From Acidimicrobiaceae bacterium (GTDB taxonomy: Bacteria > Actinomycetota > Acidimicrobiia > Acidimicrobiales > JAUTXP01): a stretch of 64,000 bases of DNA. The position numbers and the translations under genes were made by a program. Shown piece after piece: positions 42,008 to 50,359 of this stretch. The stretch spans positions 1 to 64,000 of the forward strand of contig JAUTXP010000004.1 of NCBI GenBank assembly GCA_030837965.1. The letters are read 5' to 3'. The stretch's first letter is position 1. Every line of letters begins with the position of its first letter. Under the pieces are notes generated by a model. It saw nothing but the letters and a program-made list of their open reading frames with translations, made no database searches and was not told the DNA's origin.

Positions 42008-43366
42008 TCAGCCGCCGGTCACCGACAGCTCCAACGGCATGTGGGTGTCGTGCCACGATCCGTCGGCCAGCCGAACCTCGGTTGTCGCCGGGCCGTTGCC
42101 CACTGCACTTCGGGGGACGGCCACCACCGCGTAGCGCACGCCGGTGACAGGGTCGGCCACCGTCTCGGCCTCGAAGGCCGGGCCCGTCTTGGGAGTGACC
42201 CGCAGCGCGTGCACCTCGGGACCGAACACGCCGACGACGAGGGTGTCCTCCCCCACCGTGCAGCACGGCCCCAGTTGCTTGAACAACACGGTCACGCCCG
42301 GGTCCTGGCGGGTGTCCTCACTGGTGTGGAACAGGCCCGCCATGTCCCTCGAACGAAGGGTCACCCATTGGCCGCCGGCCTCGGCTGCCGTCACCAGCTC
42401 CCACTGATGCCCGCCGGCCGCGCCCGACCCGAAGACCGTGCCCTGCAAGGCCGCGGCGCACGACTGCCACACCACGTCGGCCGTCGGCTCGGTGCCGTCG
42501 AACGAGTTGGCCTTCACGCACGCGGCCATGTCGTGGTGCGGGGCGAGCGGGGGCGGATCGAGCCGCACCTCGCTGATGGAGAGCATGGTCCCGCCCACCA
42601 GTTGCACGCGCAACACCGAAGGCGTGGCCCGCACCGGCACGTCGATGTCGAGCGCGCCGGTCGACGGGCCCGCGGCGGTGCCGAACCGATACTGGCCCTC
42701 CTGCCCGTTCGGGTGAGGGGCGTGCCGGACGGGCTGGCCCCCGACGGTGAGCACGTCGGCGAACAACGAGTTCTGGTTGGTCGACCGGACTGCGCCCCGC
42801 ACTCGTTTCCCGTCGTAGCTCACGCCGCTCAGGTCCACGCCTGCGGTGGTGGCCGCGATCACGGCCCAGCGGTCGCCCGCCTTGCGCAGCATGACCACGC
42901 CGTGGGCGATGGGCCCGTCGGCGTCGCCCGCGGTCGACCAGGCCATGTCGGCCCGCTCGGCGCTGCGCTCGCCCGGCGTAACCGTGACCCCGGGCATGGG
43001 GTAGTCGGGGAACCGGGCCCGCAGATACGCACCGGCGACTCCGGCCGGGTCTCCCTCGGCCGAGAAGACCGGGACCGCAGTGGCCGGGTCGAAGCCCGCG
43101 GGCAACCCGTCACCCGCGGGTGTGTCCGCGGGCGTGCCCACGTGCACGGTCCGCCCGCTTCGAGTCACCACGACGGCCAAGCCCATCACCACGGCGACGG
43201 ACGCGGCCGCGGCCAGCAAGGGCCGGAGCAGTGACCGCCTGGGCGCGGGGGCCGGGGCTTGGAGCGAAGGGCCGGCGCCGTCGTCCATGGGCGTGGCCTC
43301 GGCCACCGCACGCAGCGTGTGGCGGACGCGCTCGACGAGGCGGGGGTCCAGATCGAGGTCGTTCAC
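42008..43366 (-). CDS. Membrane-anchored protein coupled to an ECF sigma factor
   Basis: 452 residues from the GTG that overlaps the sigma-factor stop (GTGA). A short cytosolic N-terminus (about 1-50, DLDLDPRLVERVRHTLRAVAE), one membrane helix (PLLAAAASVAVVMGLAVVVT) and a large external part rich in beta strands with several cysteines (CVKANS, WQSCAAAL, LGPCCTVGED). The arrangement of a short inner domain, one helix and an outer domain encoded directly after an ECF sigma gene is typical of an anti-sigma factor, though no zinc-binding anti-sigma motif is visible. The outer domain may sense or bind something; no family recognised. Confidence 0.75.
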   Translation of the reverse strand: MNDLDLDPRLVERVRHTLRAVAEATPMDDGAGPSLQAPAPAPRRSLLRPLLAAAASVAVVMGLAVVVTRSGRTVHVGTPADTPAGDGLPAGFDPATAVPVFSAEGDPAGVAGAYLRARFPDYPMPGVTVTPGERSAERADMAWSTAGDADGPIAHGVVMLRKAGDRWAVIAATTAGVDLSGVSYDGKRVRGAVRSTNQNSLFADVLTVGGQPVRHAPHPNGQEGQYRFGTAAGPSTGALDIDVPVRATPSVLRVQLVGGTMLSISEVRLDPPPLAPHHDMAACVKANSFDGTEPTADVVWQSCAAALQGTVFGSGAAGGHQWELVTAAEAGGQWVTLRSRDMAGLFHTSEDTRQDPGVTVLFKQLGPCCTVGEDTLVVGVFGPEVHALRVTPKTGPAFEAETVADPVTGVRYAVVAVPRSAVGNGPATTEVRLADGSWHDTHMPLELSVTGG

Positions 43367-43851
43367 GAAAGCGTCTCCTTGAGTCGGGCCAGCGAGCGGT
43401 GGATCTGCGACTTGACCGTGCCCGCGGGCAGGCCGAGCACGTCGGCGATGTTGTCCACGGTCATGTCCTCGTAGAAGCGCAGGACCAGGACGGCTCGCTG
43501 CTTGGCGGGCAGGGCCTTGATGACCGACCAGGTCTCGTCGATCTCTTGCGGAAGCTCGCATGCGAGCCGCGTGCCCTGGGCATGGCGTCGTTCCAGGAAG
43601 CGTCTGCGGTGGTGCGAGTGGCACAGGTTGATCAGCACCCGCCGCACGAAGCCCGCCGGGTTGTCCAGGCCGTCCCACCGCTGATGAGTGGCCAACAGCG
43701 CCTCTTGCACCAGCTCCTCGGCCTCCGACGGCGTGCCCGTGAGCAGATGGGCCAGCCGGACCAGGCCGTCGTGCTGGGCTCGGAAGAAGGAGTCGAACGA
43801 CTCGGTCGCTGAGGACGCCTCGGTCACAGACACCGCCTCGGGGGTCATCAC
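43363..43851 (-). CDS. ECF RNA polymerase sigma factor
   Basis: 162 residues; GTG 43851 or ATG 43848. Region 2 is present (FDSFFRAQHDGLVRLAHLLTGTPSEAEELVQEALLATHQRW, then NPAGFVRRVLINLCHSHHRRR) and region 4 is complete (LPAKQRAVLVLRFYEDMTVDNIADVLGLPAGTVKSQIHRSLARLKETL). A TACCGT element on the minus strand (43854-43859) ends five bases before ATG 43848, a possible leaderless start. The overlapping downstream gene encodes a membrane protein that probably controls it. SigE/SACE-like group of actinobacterial ECF factors. Confidence 0.9.
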   Translation of the reverse strand: MMTPEAVSVTEASSATESFDSFFRAQHDGLVRLAHLLTGTPSEAEELVQEALLATHQRWDGLDNPAGFVRRVLINLCHSHHRRRFLERRHAQGTRLACELPQEIDETWSVIKALPAKQRAVLVLRFYEDMTVDNIADVLGLPAGTVKSQIHRSLARLKETLS

Positions 43852-43968
43852 GGACGGTATGTCGCCGGGCCGGGCCGGAACGTTCCAGCGCCAGCCGATA
43901 TGCTCTCGTCGTCTATTGAGATATGAGACTGGGGGTCTTGCTATGACAAGCCACGCGTGGGGACAGGC

Positions 43969-44331
43969 ATGAGCGGCGTCGCGGAACTAACCGACGCGAC
44001 CTTCGACGAGGCCATCGCCGGCTCCAAGTCCGTGCTGGTGGACTTCTGGGCCGAGTGGTGCCAACCGTGCAAGGCCATGGTCCCAACCCTCGAGGCCATC
44101 GCGGCCGAGCACGGCGACGTGCTGACGGTGGCCAAGGTCGACGTGGGTGCCTTCCCCGACTTCTCGAGCCGGTTCAAGATCAACGGCATCCCCCACCTGA
44201 TCCTCTTCCAAGAGGGCGAGATCATGGCCCGCATCACCGGCGCTCAGCCCAAGGAACATGTGCTTCGAGTGGTGCTGCCGCTCATCGAGGCCGCGGCCGA
44301 CGAGGCCGCGGCGGACGAGGCGGTGGGCTGA
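43969..44331 (+). CDS. Thioredoxin-family protein
   Basis: 120 residues from ATG 43969 (GTG 43957 possible). Thioredoxin fold with VLVDFWAEWCQPCKAMVPTLE, the cis-Pro in INGIPHLILF and GAQPKEHVLRVVL. The active site is WCQPC instead of WCGPC, which usually shifts the redox potential. The C-terminus adds a short Ala/Glu/Asp-rich tail. Its stop is followed one base later by the LRR-like gene, so they are co-transcribed. Confidence 0.88.
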   Translation: MSGVAELTDATFDEAIAGSKSVLVDFWAEWCQPCKAMVPTLEAIAAEHGDVLTVAKVDVGAFPDFSSRFKINGIPHLILFQEGEIMARITGAQPKEHVLRVVLPLIEAAADEAAADEAVG

Positions 44332-44332
44332 C

Positions 44333-45022
44333 ATGGCCATGAGCGCATCGACCGACGCCAACGACGAGGACGCCGCACCGGTCCGCCCGGCGCGAGACCT
44401 GCACTTCCCCGATGACCACGCCGTAGGCATGATCATCGTCACCGACCCCGCGGGCGGGGGCGTGCCCGCGCCTCAGCCTGCACAAGGCACCATTCACGTG
44501 CCCCCGGGCCATGCGGCCACGTTCATCTTCAACCCCGGCGGTGAGGTCGACGTGGCCGCGTTGGAGGCCCTCGACCCCGATTCGCTGGACATGGCCATGA
44601 ACGCGCCGGCCAACAACAACGCCTGCTTGGCCGCCTTGGCCAGGCTGACCAGCCTGAGCGCCATCATGAGTCAAGGCGAGGTGGACGACGAGGGCTTGAA
44701 GCATCTCTCGGGGATGACCAACCTCGGCATGCTCGTCGTGCAGGTGGGGGCGGTGACCGCCGAGGGGATCGGGCATCTCGCCCGCCTCCCCAACCTGGCC
44801 CGACTGGTGCTGGCCGGGCCGGTGTCCGCTGATGCGCTTCGGCCCCTGGCCGACGCCCCCCGGCTGGGCGGGCTTCAGATCCCCATGGCCGACGAGGACA
44901 CGGTGGAGGCCGTGCGCGACCTGCTGCCGGATCTGAACATCAACGGGGTTTGGCTGTCGCCCAAGGCCCGCCGCCAAATGGCCGCAGCCAAGTTGAAGTC
45001 GAACCCAGGCCCATCGGACTGA
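44333..45022 (+). CDS. LRR-like protein of unknown function
   Basis: 229 residues. After about 75 residues with HAATFIFNPGGEVDVAALEALD, a series of leucine-rich-repeat-like units follows: LAALARLTSLSAIMS, LKHLSGMTNLGMLVVQV, IGHLARLPNLARLVLAG and LRPLADAPRLGGLQIP. The repeat spacing is about 22 residues. No signal peptide. Such small cytoplasmic repeat proteins are usually protein-binding. It lies directly after the thioredoxin gene; a partnership is possible but unproven. The 45023-45224 stretch after it has no recognised gene. Confidence 0.7.
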   Translation: MAMSASTDANDEDAAPVRPARDLHFPDDHAVGMIIVTDPAGGGVPAPQPAQGTIHVPPGHAATFIFNPGGEVDVAALEALDPDSLDMAMNAPANNNACLAALARLTSLSAIMSQGEVDDEGLKHLSGMTNLGMLVVQVGAVTAEGIGHLARLPNLARLVLAGPVSADALRPLADAPRLGGLQIPMADEDTVEAVRDLLPDLNINGVWLSPKARRQMAAAKLKSNPGPSD

Positions 45023-45212
45023 TCCATCCAGCGAGCAGGCCAGTCGGAGGAATCTGAGATGTCAGACGTGCACGATTGGCATCGAACGTCGCGGGAACCG
45101 TCGTCCTGATGCATCACAGGTGTATCCGGTTCCGGCCGCTCGACGATGGCCGTGAGGCGCGGTGGGGCCGGGCGGACTCGGCACCCTCGCCCTTCGGAGG
45201 CGGAAATCTTCG

Positions 45213-45218
45213 TAAGCT
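45213..45218 (+). promoter_or_regulatory. -10 element of a leaderless GntR mRNA
   Basis: TAAGCT ends six bases before the GTG at 45225; no ribosome-binding site is present. Confidence 0.5.
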
Positions 45219-45224
45219 CACGCG

Positions 45225-46142
45225 GTGCCGAAGAGCTTGCCCGAAACCGACGGACGCGCCCGACGTGAAAACGGGGGCGGCGAGGATGCCCGGAACTACG
45301 ACACCATGACTGCTCGCGCCGTGCGCGAGATCATGGCTCGCATCCGAGAACTGGACCTCGAACCCGGACGTGCGTTCACCGAGAACGAGCTGGCCGAGGA
45401 GCTGGGCCTGGGCAAGACGCCCGTGCGCGAGGCCCTGCTCGTCCTGGGGGCGCAGGGATTCGTCGTCCCCCGGCCCCGCAGCGGCTACCGGGTCTCGCCC
45501 ATCACGGTGAAAGACGCCCGGGACAACATGGCCGTCCTGCGGGCGCTGGCCTGTGAGTCGGCGGCCATGACCGCGACCCGGGGGCTCGACGCCACGACCC
45601 TGCTAGTCCTCAGCGACTTGGACGAGGACATCCCGACCGACACGGCCGAGGACATCAGGGACATCGTGTCGGCCCGCACCAAGTTCTTCGGCGTGCTCGC
45701 CTACGAGTCGGGCAGCAACCGCATGCTGTTGCTGATCAACCAGATCCTCAATCACGTCGCCCGGCTGATGCACCTGGCCCTGCGGGGCGGGACGCTGCGC
45801 CGACTTCCCAGCGGTCAGGCCGACGTCATCGTGGCCCTGCGCAGCGGCGACCCGGACCAAGCGGCGGCGGCCGCTCGTCGACTGGTCGACGCGTGGGAGC
45901 GGGCCTTGGTGGACGCCCTGCTCCAGAGCGACATCGTGATGACGGTGAACGTGGCCCTGCCTTCCGCAGACGGTGGACGGGACCTGGACGACCTAGGCCT
46001 GCACACGGCCCGTCCGGCCAAGGCGGCCAAGTCCGGAACGGCCAAGGCGGGCGCATCCAAGTCGGCCAAAGCAGCCAAGGCTACGAAGGCAAGCAAGGCA
46101 AGCAAGGCGGCCAAGACCACGGGCAGACGCGACCGCGCCTAG
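45225..46142 (+). CDS. GntR/FCD-family regulator with a lysine-rich C-terminal tail
   Basis: 305 residues from the apparently leaderless GTG. The winged helix is of GntR type (VREIMARIRELDLEPGRAFTENELAEELGLGKTPVREALLVL, then GFVVPRPRSGYRVSPI). A helical FCD-like ligand domain follows, with a truncated His/Asp ligand set. The last 45 residues are a Lys/Ala/Ser/Thr tail (starting PAKAAKSGTAKAG and ending with repeated KASKA) like those of actinobacterial histone-like proteins. Such a tail could add nonspecific DNA binding. It is followed by the convergent tryptophanase gene. The targets may carry GGTATACC sites such as those at 6891 and 18144, which is speculative. Confidence 0.85.
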   Translation: MPKSLPETDGRARRENGGGEDARNYDTMTARAVREIMARIRELDLEPGRAFTENELAEELGLGKTPVREALLVLGAQGFVVPRPRSGYRVSPITVKDARDNMAVLRALACESAAMTATRGLDATTLLVLSDLDEDIPTDTAEDIRDIVSARTKFFGVLAYESGSNRMLLLINQILNHVARLMHLALRGGTLRRLPSGQADVIVALRSGDPDQAAAAARRLVDAWERALVDALLQSDIVMTVNVALPSADGGRDLDDLGLHTARPAKAAKSGTAKAGASKSAKAAKATKASKASKAAKTTGRRDRA

Positions 46143-46177
46143 CGCCCGCGGCGCAGCGGCGCAGCGGCGCAGCCAGG

Positions 46178-47554
46178 TCAGGAGAGCGGTTCGAGCCGGG
46201 CCGTGAAGTGACGCAGCCACTGGGGCTGGTCGACGATCCGAAAGCCCCGCAACCGATCCGCGTTGGCGCCCACGTGGGCGATCACCTCGCCCACGTAGTC
46301 CACGTGGCTCTGGGTGTAGACCCGACGAGGCAAGGCCAGCCGCACCAGTTCGTTGGGCGCAGGTGTGTCGGCCTGGCCTGCCACCGCCCTGCCGAACATC
46401 AGCGTGCCGATCTCCACGCCCCGCACGCCCCCTTCGAGGTAGAGCTCGGCGGCCAGGGCCTGGGCGGGCAGCTCGTGGGGCGGGATGTGGGGCAGCAGGG
46501 CCTTGGCGTCGAGGTACACGGCATGGCCGCCCGGCGGCATCACCGTGGGCACGCCCGCGGCCCACGCCTTCTCGGCCAAATAGGCCGCGCTGCGGGCCCG
46601 GTACCGGAGGTAGTCAGGATCGGTGACCTCGAGCAGGCCCTGGGCCAGCGCGTCCAGGTCCCGTCCGGCCAGGCCGCCGTAGGTCGGGAACCCCTCAGTG
46701 AGGATGAGGACGTTGCGACAGCGGGCGGCCAACTCGGAGTCGTTGACGGCGAGCAGCCCGCCGATGTTGCCGAACCCGTCCTTCTTCAGGCTGATCATGC
46801 AGCCGTCGGCCAGTCGGAACTGCTCCTCGGCAATGGCGCGCGGCGTGCGGTCCGCCTGTCCCGGCTCGCGCTCGTGCACGAACCACGCGTTCTCAGCGAA
46901 GCGGGCCGCGTCGAGGATGAGGGGCTTGCCGTAGGTGTCGCACACGCGGCGGACGGCCCGCAGGTTCTCGAGCGAGACGGGCTGGCCCCCGCCGCTGTTG
47001 TTGGTCAGCGTGACCAGCACGAGGGGCACGCGCTCGCCCCGTTGGGCCAAGAGCTGTTCGAGGGCCTCGATGTCGACGTTCCCCTTGAAGGGCGCGTCGA
47101 GGGCCAGGTCCCGTCCCTCGGGGCACAGGAGGTCCAAGGCCACCGCGCCCTCGTGCTCGACGTTGGCCCGGGTCGTGTCGAAGTGGGTGTTGTTCGGCAC
47201 GATGGAGCCGGGGGTGACGACCTCGGTGAAGAGGATGCGCTCGGCCGCCCGGCCTTGGTGGACGGGGATCACATGGTCGTAGCCGGTGAGGTCCCGCACC
47301 ACGGCCTCGAAACGCTCGAACGAACGCGAGCCCGCATACGACTCGTCGCCGCGCATCAGGGCGGCCCACTGCTCGCTCGACATGGCGCCGGTGCCCGAGT
47401 CAGTGAGCAGGTCGATGAGCACGTCGTCGGCCTTGAGGCCGAAGAGGTTCCACCCGGCCGCGGCCAAGGCGTCGACTCGGTGCTCGCGCGTGGTGAAGCG
47501 GAGAGGCTCGACGACCTTGATGCGGAACGGCTCGATGATCGTTCGGGTGATCAC
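46178..47554 (-). CDS. tnaA: Tryptophanase-type beta-eliminating lyase
   Basis: 458 residues from a GTG. A PLP-dependent beta-eliminating lyase that would split tryptophan to indole, pyruvate and ammonia. Motifs: FGLKADDVLIDLLTDSGTGAMS, YAGSRSFERFE, HQGRAAERILF, VTLTNNSGGGQPVS, ILDAARFAENAWF and the PLP lysine in SLKKDGFGNIGG. The closely related tyrosine phenol-lyase shares these motifs, so the exact substrate (Trp or Tyr) is not certain. It follows the truncated sigma gene by 15 bases on the same strand and probably shares its promoter. Together with the nearby aminopeptidase and leucine-type dehydrogenase it points to amino-acid use as a carbon source. Confidence 0.87.
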   Translation of the reverse strand: MITRTIIEPFRIKVVEPLRFTTREHRVDALAAAGWNLFGLKADDVLIDLLTDSGTGAMSSEQWAALMRGDESYAGSRSFERFEAVVRDLTGYDHVIPVHQGRAAERILFTEVVTPGSIVPNNTHFDTTRANVEHEGAVALDLLCPEGRDLALDAPFKGNVDIEALEQLLAQRGERVPLVLVTLTNNSGGGQPVSLENLRAVRRVCDTYGKPLILDAARFAENAWFVHEREPGQADRTPRAIAEEQFRLADGCMISLKKDGFGNIGGLLAVNDSELAARCRNVLILTEGFPTYGGLAGRDLDALAQGLLEVTDPDYLRYRARSAAYLAEKAWAAGVPTVMPPGGHAVYLDAKALLPHIPPHELPAQALAAELYLEGGVRGVEIGTLMFGRAVAGQADTPAPNELVRLALPRRVYTQSHVDYVGEVIAHVGANADRLRGFRIVDQPQWLRHFTARLEPLS

Positions 47555-47569
47555 CGATCTTCGCGTGCG

Positions 47570-47938
47570 TCAGACAGAGACAGGCTGATGGGCGCGTCGC
47601 CCGGACGTGTGCGCGGCCAGGGGGATCACCTTGCCCATGGGACGTCGACGCTCGCAACGCCGGCGCGTGTCGCACAGCAGGTGGCCCGCCAGCGACGTGC
47701 TGGTGGGGTCCCACGCCTTGGGCTCGTCCCACAGGGCGAGGAACGTCTCCTCCACGACTGCTTCCGCGTCGAGGGGATTGTCGAGAAGCCGCCTGGCCAT
47801 CACGAACACCAGGGGGCCGTAGAGGGACAGCGCCGCGTTCAGGGCCGCCTTGCTGCCCATGGCGATGCGCGCCGTCAGCCACTCATCCCCAATGGCCGTT
47901 TGTGACATGCCCAGGTTCTCCGTTGAGATATCAGTCAC
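47570..47938 (-). CDS. Sigma-70 region-2-only protein
   Basis: 122 residues from the GTG that lies six bases after TATGGT; an ATG at 47908 is an alternative start giving 112 residues. It aligns with region 2 of ECF-like sigma factors (ALSLYGPLVFVMARRLLDNPLDAEAVVEETFLALWDEPKAWDP, then LAGHLLCDTRRRCERRR), the part that binds the core enzyme and the -10 box. It stops after about 25 further residues with no region 4. The frame is clean, so this is a short protein rather than an obvious frameshift remnant. As first gene before tryptophanase it could be a regulator that uses a partner for -35 recognition. Confidence 0.75.
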   Translation of the reverse strand: MTDISTENLGMSQTAIGDEWLTARIAMGSKAALNAALSLYGPLVFVMARRLLDNPLDAEAVVEETFLALWDEPKAWDPTSTSLAGHLLCDTRRRCERRRPMGKVIPLAAHTSGRRAHQPVSV

Positions 47939-47944
47939 CCTTGC

Positions 47945-47973
47945 ACCATACGACTGATTCGCCCTGTGGGCAA
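47945..47973 (-). promoter_or_regulatory. Promoter of the sigma-like/tryptophanase transcript
   Basis: Minus-strand TTGCCC (47968-47973) and TATGGT (47945-47950) with a 17-base spacer; the -10 box ends six bases before the GTG at 47938, indicating a leaderless transcript. An 11-bp inverted repeat lies just upstream at 47996-48042. Confidence 0.6.
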
Positions 47974-47995
47974 CCAACTCCTCGTTGATTCTCCC

Positions 47996-48042
47996 TTCTG
48001 GGCACGAAAACTTGCCCCTGGGCGAAGAAAACGTGCCCAGAA
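47996..48042. promoter_or_regulatory. Inverted repeat between the divergent sigma-like and AraC genes
   Basis: TTCTGGGCACG (47996-48006) and CGTGCCCAGAA (48032-48042) form a perfect 11-bp inverted repeat with symmetric AAAA tracts and an inner CTTGCCC/GGGCGAAG near-repeat. It lies upstream of both divergent genes, in a fitting place for an AraC-type activator site. Confidence 0.6.
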
Positions 48043-48073
48043 GCGGGGGACGGGTCGTGATATACCAGCACGC

Positions 48074-48796
48074 GTGCGTCCCGGGCCCGAGCTGTCGCAG
48101 CAGGTGGCGGCCGAGCTGTTCGACGGAGTGCCCAACGCCATGTTCTGCGTCAAGGACCGTGAGGGCCGGTACACGGCCGTGAACCAGGCCTTCGTGGAGC
48201 GCACGTCGTGCCGCTCGATCAGCGAGGTGCTCGGGCGTACCGCCCACGAGGTCTTCCCGCCCGACCTGGCCGCCTCTTATCTGGCCCAGGACGAAGCCCT
48301 GCTGGCGGGCGGCCCGGCCCTCAAGAACCAACTCGAGCTGATCCTGCGGGCCGACGGCAGCGTGGGCTGGTACCTCACCACCAAGGTGGGAGTGGTCGAC
48401 GCCGCGGGCACGCTGAACGGCATCGCCTCGGTGTCCGTCGACCTGGGCGCGCCCGCGGCCACGCCCACGCCCGTGCCTGCCCTGGCCGCGGTGGCCGAGG
48501 CCGTCCGCCGGCGCTGCACCGAGAACCTGCGGGTGGCCGAGCTGGCCGACATCGCAGGCATGACCGTGGCTCAGCTCGAGCGCAACATGAAGCGGGTCTT
48601 CGGCCTGTCGGCCAAGCAGTTCGTGCTGCGGACCAGGCTGGAGCTGGCCCTGCACCTGCTCTCGGTGGAGAAGATGTCGCTCGCCGACGTGGCCGCCCGC
48701 TGCGGGTACTACGACCAGGCTGCCTTCACCCGACAGTTCAAACGGGTGGTGGGCCTGACGCCTGGCGACTACCGGGCCCGCGCTCGCGCCAGCTAG
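48074..48796 (+). CDS. PAS-domain AraC-family regulator
   Basis: 240 residues from GTG 48074, seven bases after TATACC and without a ribosome-binding site; the frame is open further upstream through the inverted repeat, which is not coding. A PAS sensor domain comes first (LFDGVPNAMFCVKDREGRYTAVNQAFVERT, then LRADGSVGWYLTTKVGVVDAAGTLNGI). A C-terminal AraC double helix-turn-helix follows (LRVAELADIAGMTVAQLERNMKRVFGLSAKQFV, then SLADVAARCGYYDQAAFTRQFKRVVGLTPGDYR). Divergent from the sigma-like/tryptophanase genes and convergent with the aminopeptidase gene, sharing its stop region. It is the obvious candidate activator of the tryptophanase transcript; the PAS ligand is unknown. Confidence 0.87.
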   Translation: MRPGPELSQQVAAELFDGVPNAMFCVKDREGRYTAVNQAFVERTSCRSISEVLGRTAHEVFPPDLAASYLAQDEALLAGGPALKNQLELILRADGSVGWYLTTKVGVVDAAGTLNGIASVSVDLGAPAATPTPVPALAAVAEAVRRRCTENLRVAELADIAGMTVAQLERNMKRVFGLSAKQFVLRTRLELALHLLSVEKMSLADVAARCGYYDQAAFTRQFKRVVGLTPGDYRARARAS

Positions 48797-50187
48797 ACGG
48801 CGCGGAGGTCGGCCATCCACCGCTCGACGTCGTCGGCGCGAGTGGGGAGGGCCGCTGACAGGACGCGACAGCCGTCCTCGGTGATGAGCACGTCGTCCTC
48901 GATGCGCACGCCGATGCCGCGGTAGTCGGCTGGCGCCAGCAGGTCGTCGGCCTGGATGTAGCACCCGGGCTCGACCGTGAACACCATGCCCGGCTCGAAC
49001 GTGCCTGCCCGGTACTCCTGGGCGCCTGCGGCGCAGTCGTGGACGTCCAGGCCGAGCATGTGGCTGGTCCCGTGCAGCGTGAACCGCCGGTACAGCCCGA
49101 ACTCGTCGAACTCCTGCGGGGCATCGGGGATGAAGCCGCGGGCGGCCAGCCAGCGGGCCAGCACGGCCGTGGCCGCCCGATGGGGAGCGAGGAAGTCATT
49201 GCCCGGCCGGCACTCGCGCAGGGCGGCGGCGTGGGCGGCGAGCACGGCGTCGTAGACGTCGCGCTGTTCAGGGGAGAACCGGCCCGACACCGGCAGGGTG
49301 CGGGTGACGTCGGCCGCGTACAGCCCGGGGCCCTCGGCGCCCGCGTCCAGCAGCAGCAGGCCTCCCGCCTGCACACGGGTGTGCCCGGAGGTCCAGTGCA
49401 GCGTGCACGCATGGCTCCCGGCCGCGGCGATGACCGGATAGGCGCCGTCGCTGCCCTCGCTGCGGGCCCGGCGCAGGAAGGTGGCATCGATCCACCGCTC
49501 GCTCACGCCGCCGTCGGCGGGCAGGTCGCGCACCACGTCCTCGAAACCACGGCAGGTGATGTCCACCGCGTCCTGGATGCACTCGATCTCGAACTCGTCC
49601 TTCACCAGGCGCAGCAGGCCCAGGTCCTTGGCCAGGTCGGCGTCGTCCGACTCCACGGTGCCCAGGGTGGCGTCGGCCAACGCGTCCAGCTCGGCGTCGA
49701 TCCCCCGCCGCAGCCGGGTCTTGGCCCCGCTCCCGCTGCTCTCCTTGAGGTCGGCCAGCAGCTCGTCTCGGGTCGCGGTGTCGATGCCGAGGGTGGAGGC
49801 CAGGTCGGCCAGCGGGGGCCGCCGCCCCACCCACAGCTCGCCCGCCCGGTCGGCGTAGAACGCAGGTGTGGACCGGTCCAGCCTGCGCTCGAGGTAGAGC
49901 TTGGCCGTGTGACCCGACTCGGTCGGAAACAGGACAACGACGGCGTTGGGCTCGCTGTGCCCGCACAGCCAGACGAAGTCGCTGGCCGCTCGGAACGGGT
50001 GCTCGATGTCATTGGCCCTGAACTGCGGGGGGCCGGACGCGACGACGATCGTCTGACCCGGATAGCGGGCCGACAGCGCCTGTCGACGGGCCGCGCACCA
50101 CGAGGCCGCAGGGGAGGCGGCGCGAGGGGCGGCGGGGGGCGGGGCCCAGTCCCGCAGCATGAAGGCGTCGAGGGCCACTTTGCTCAT
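48793..50187 (-). CDS. M24-family metallopeptidase (aminopeptidase P-like)
   Basis: 464 residues from ATG 50187, eight bases after GGAGG; the ATG two codons upstream abuts the site and is less likely. An N-terminal Xaa-Pro aminopeptidase domain (ALSARYPGQTIVVASGPPQFRANDIEHPFRAASDFVWLCG) is followed by the pita-bread catalytic domain. The metal ligands are complete: LLLLDAGAEG, YAADVTRTL, HGTSHMLGLDVHD, FTVEPGCYI and RIEDDVLITEDG. It removes an N-terminal residue before proline. The stop overlaps the stop of the convergent AraC gene (shared CTAG). Divergent from the leucine-type dehydrogenase gene, in line with peptide and amino-acid use. Confidence 0.9.
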   Translation of the reverse strand: MSKVALDAFMLRDWAPPPAAPRAASPAASWCAARRQALSARYPGQTIVVASGPPQFRANDIEHPFRAASDFVWLCGHSEPNAVVVLFPTESGHTAKLYLERRLDRSTPAFYADRAGELWVGRRPPLADLASTLGIDTATRDELLADLKESSGSGAKTRLRRGIDAELDALADATLGTVESDDADLAKDLGLLRLVKDEFEIECIQDAVDITCRGFEDVVRDLPADGGVSERWIDATFLRRARSEGSDGAYPVIAAAGSHACTLHWTSGHTRVQAGGLLLLDAGAEGPGLYAADVTRTLPVSGRFSPEQRDVYDAVLAAHAAALRECRPGNDFLAPHRAATAVLARWLAARGFIPDAPQEFDEFGLYRRFTLHGTSHMLGLDVHDCAAGAQEYRAGTFEPGMVFTVEPGCYIQADDLLAPADYRGIGVRIEDDVLITEDGCRVLSAALPTRADDVERWMADLRAV

Positions 50188-50359
50188 TGCCATCCCCTCC
50201 GGCTCACCGCGTGAGCTAGCAGGGTTTCGTTCTAATACTTCAGAGGGGGCAAATGATTGTACGAACGACCGGGGCGGGTGGGGCCAAGCACACAAGACCG
50301 CGGGTGCTCAATAGAAGGGCCGCAGCCAACGACGTCTGGGGCAGAAGGGGACACCAGCC

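Noticed and set aside
40532-43234. 900-codon open frame crossing several genes
   Set aside because: It runs across the small membrane protein and M23-like genes and antisense to the sigma-linked gene, all of which have recognisable features. Its composition is typical of a GC-rich shadow.
43911-47932. Shared TTGAGATAT sequence before the thioredoxin gene and at the sigma-like gene
   Set aside because: At the second place it falls within the coding start of the sigma-like gene, and spacing to promoter elements differs; probably chance.
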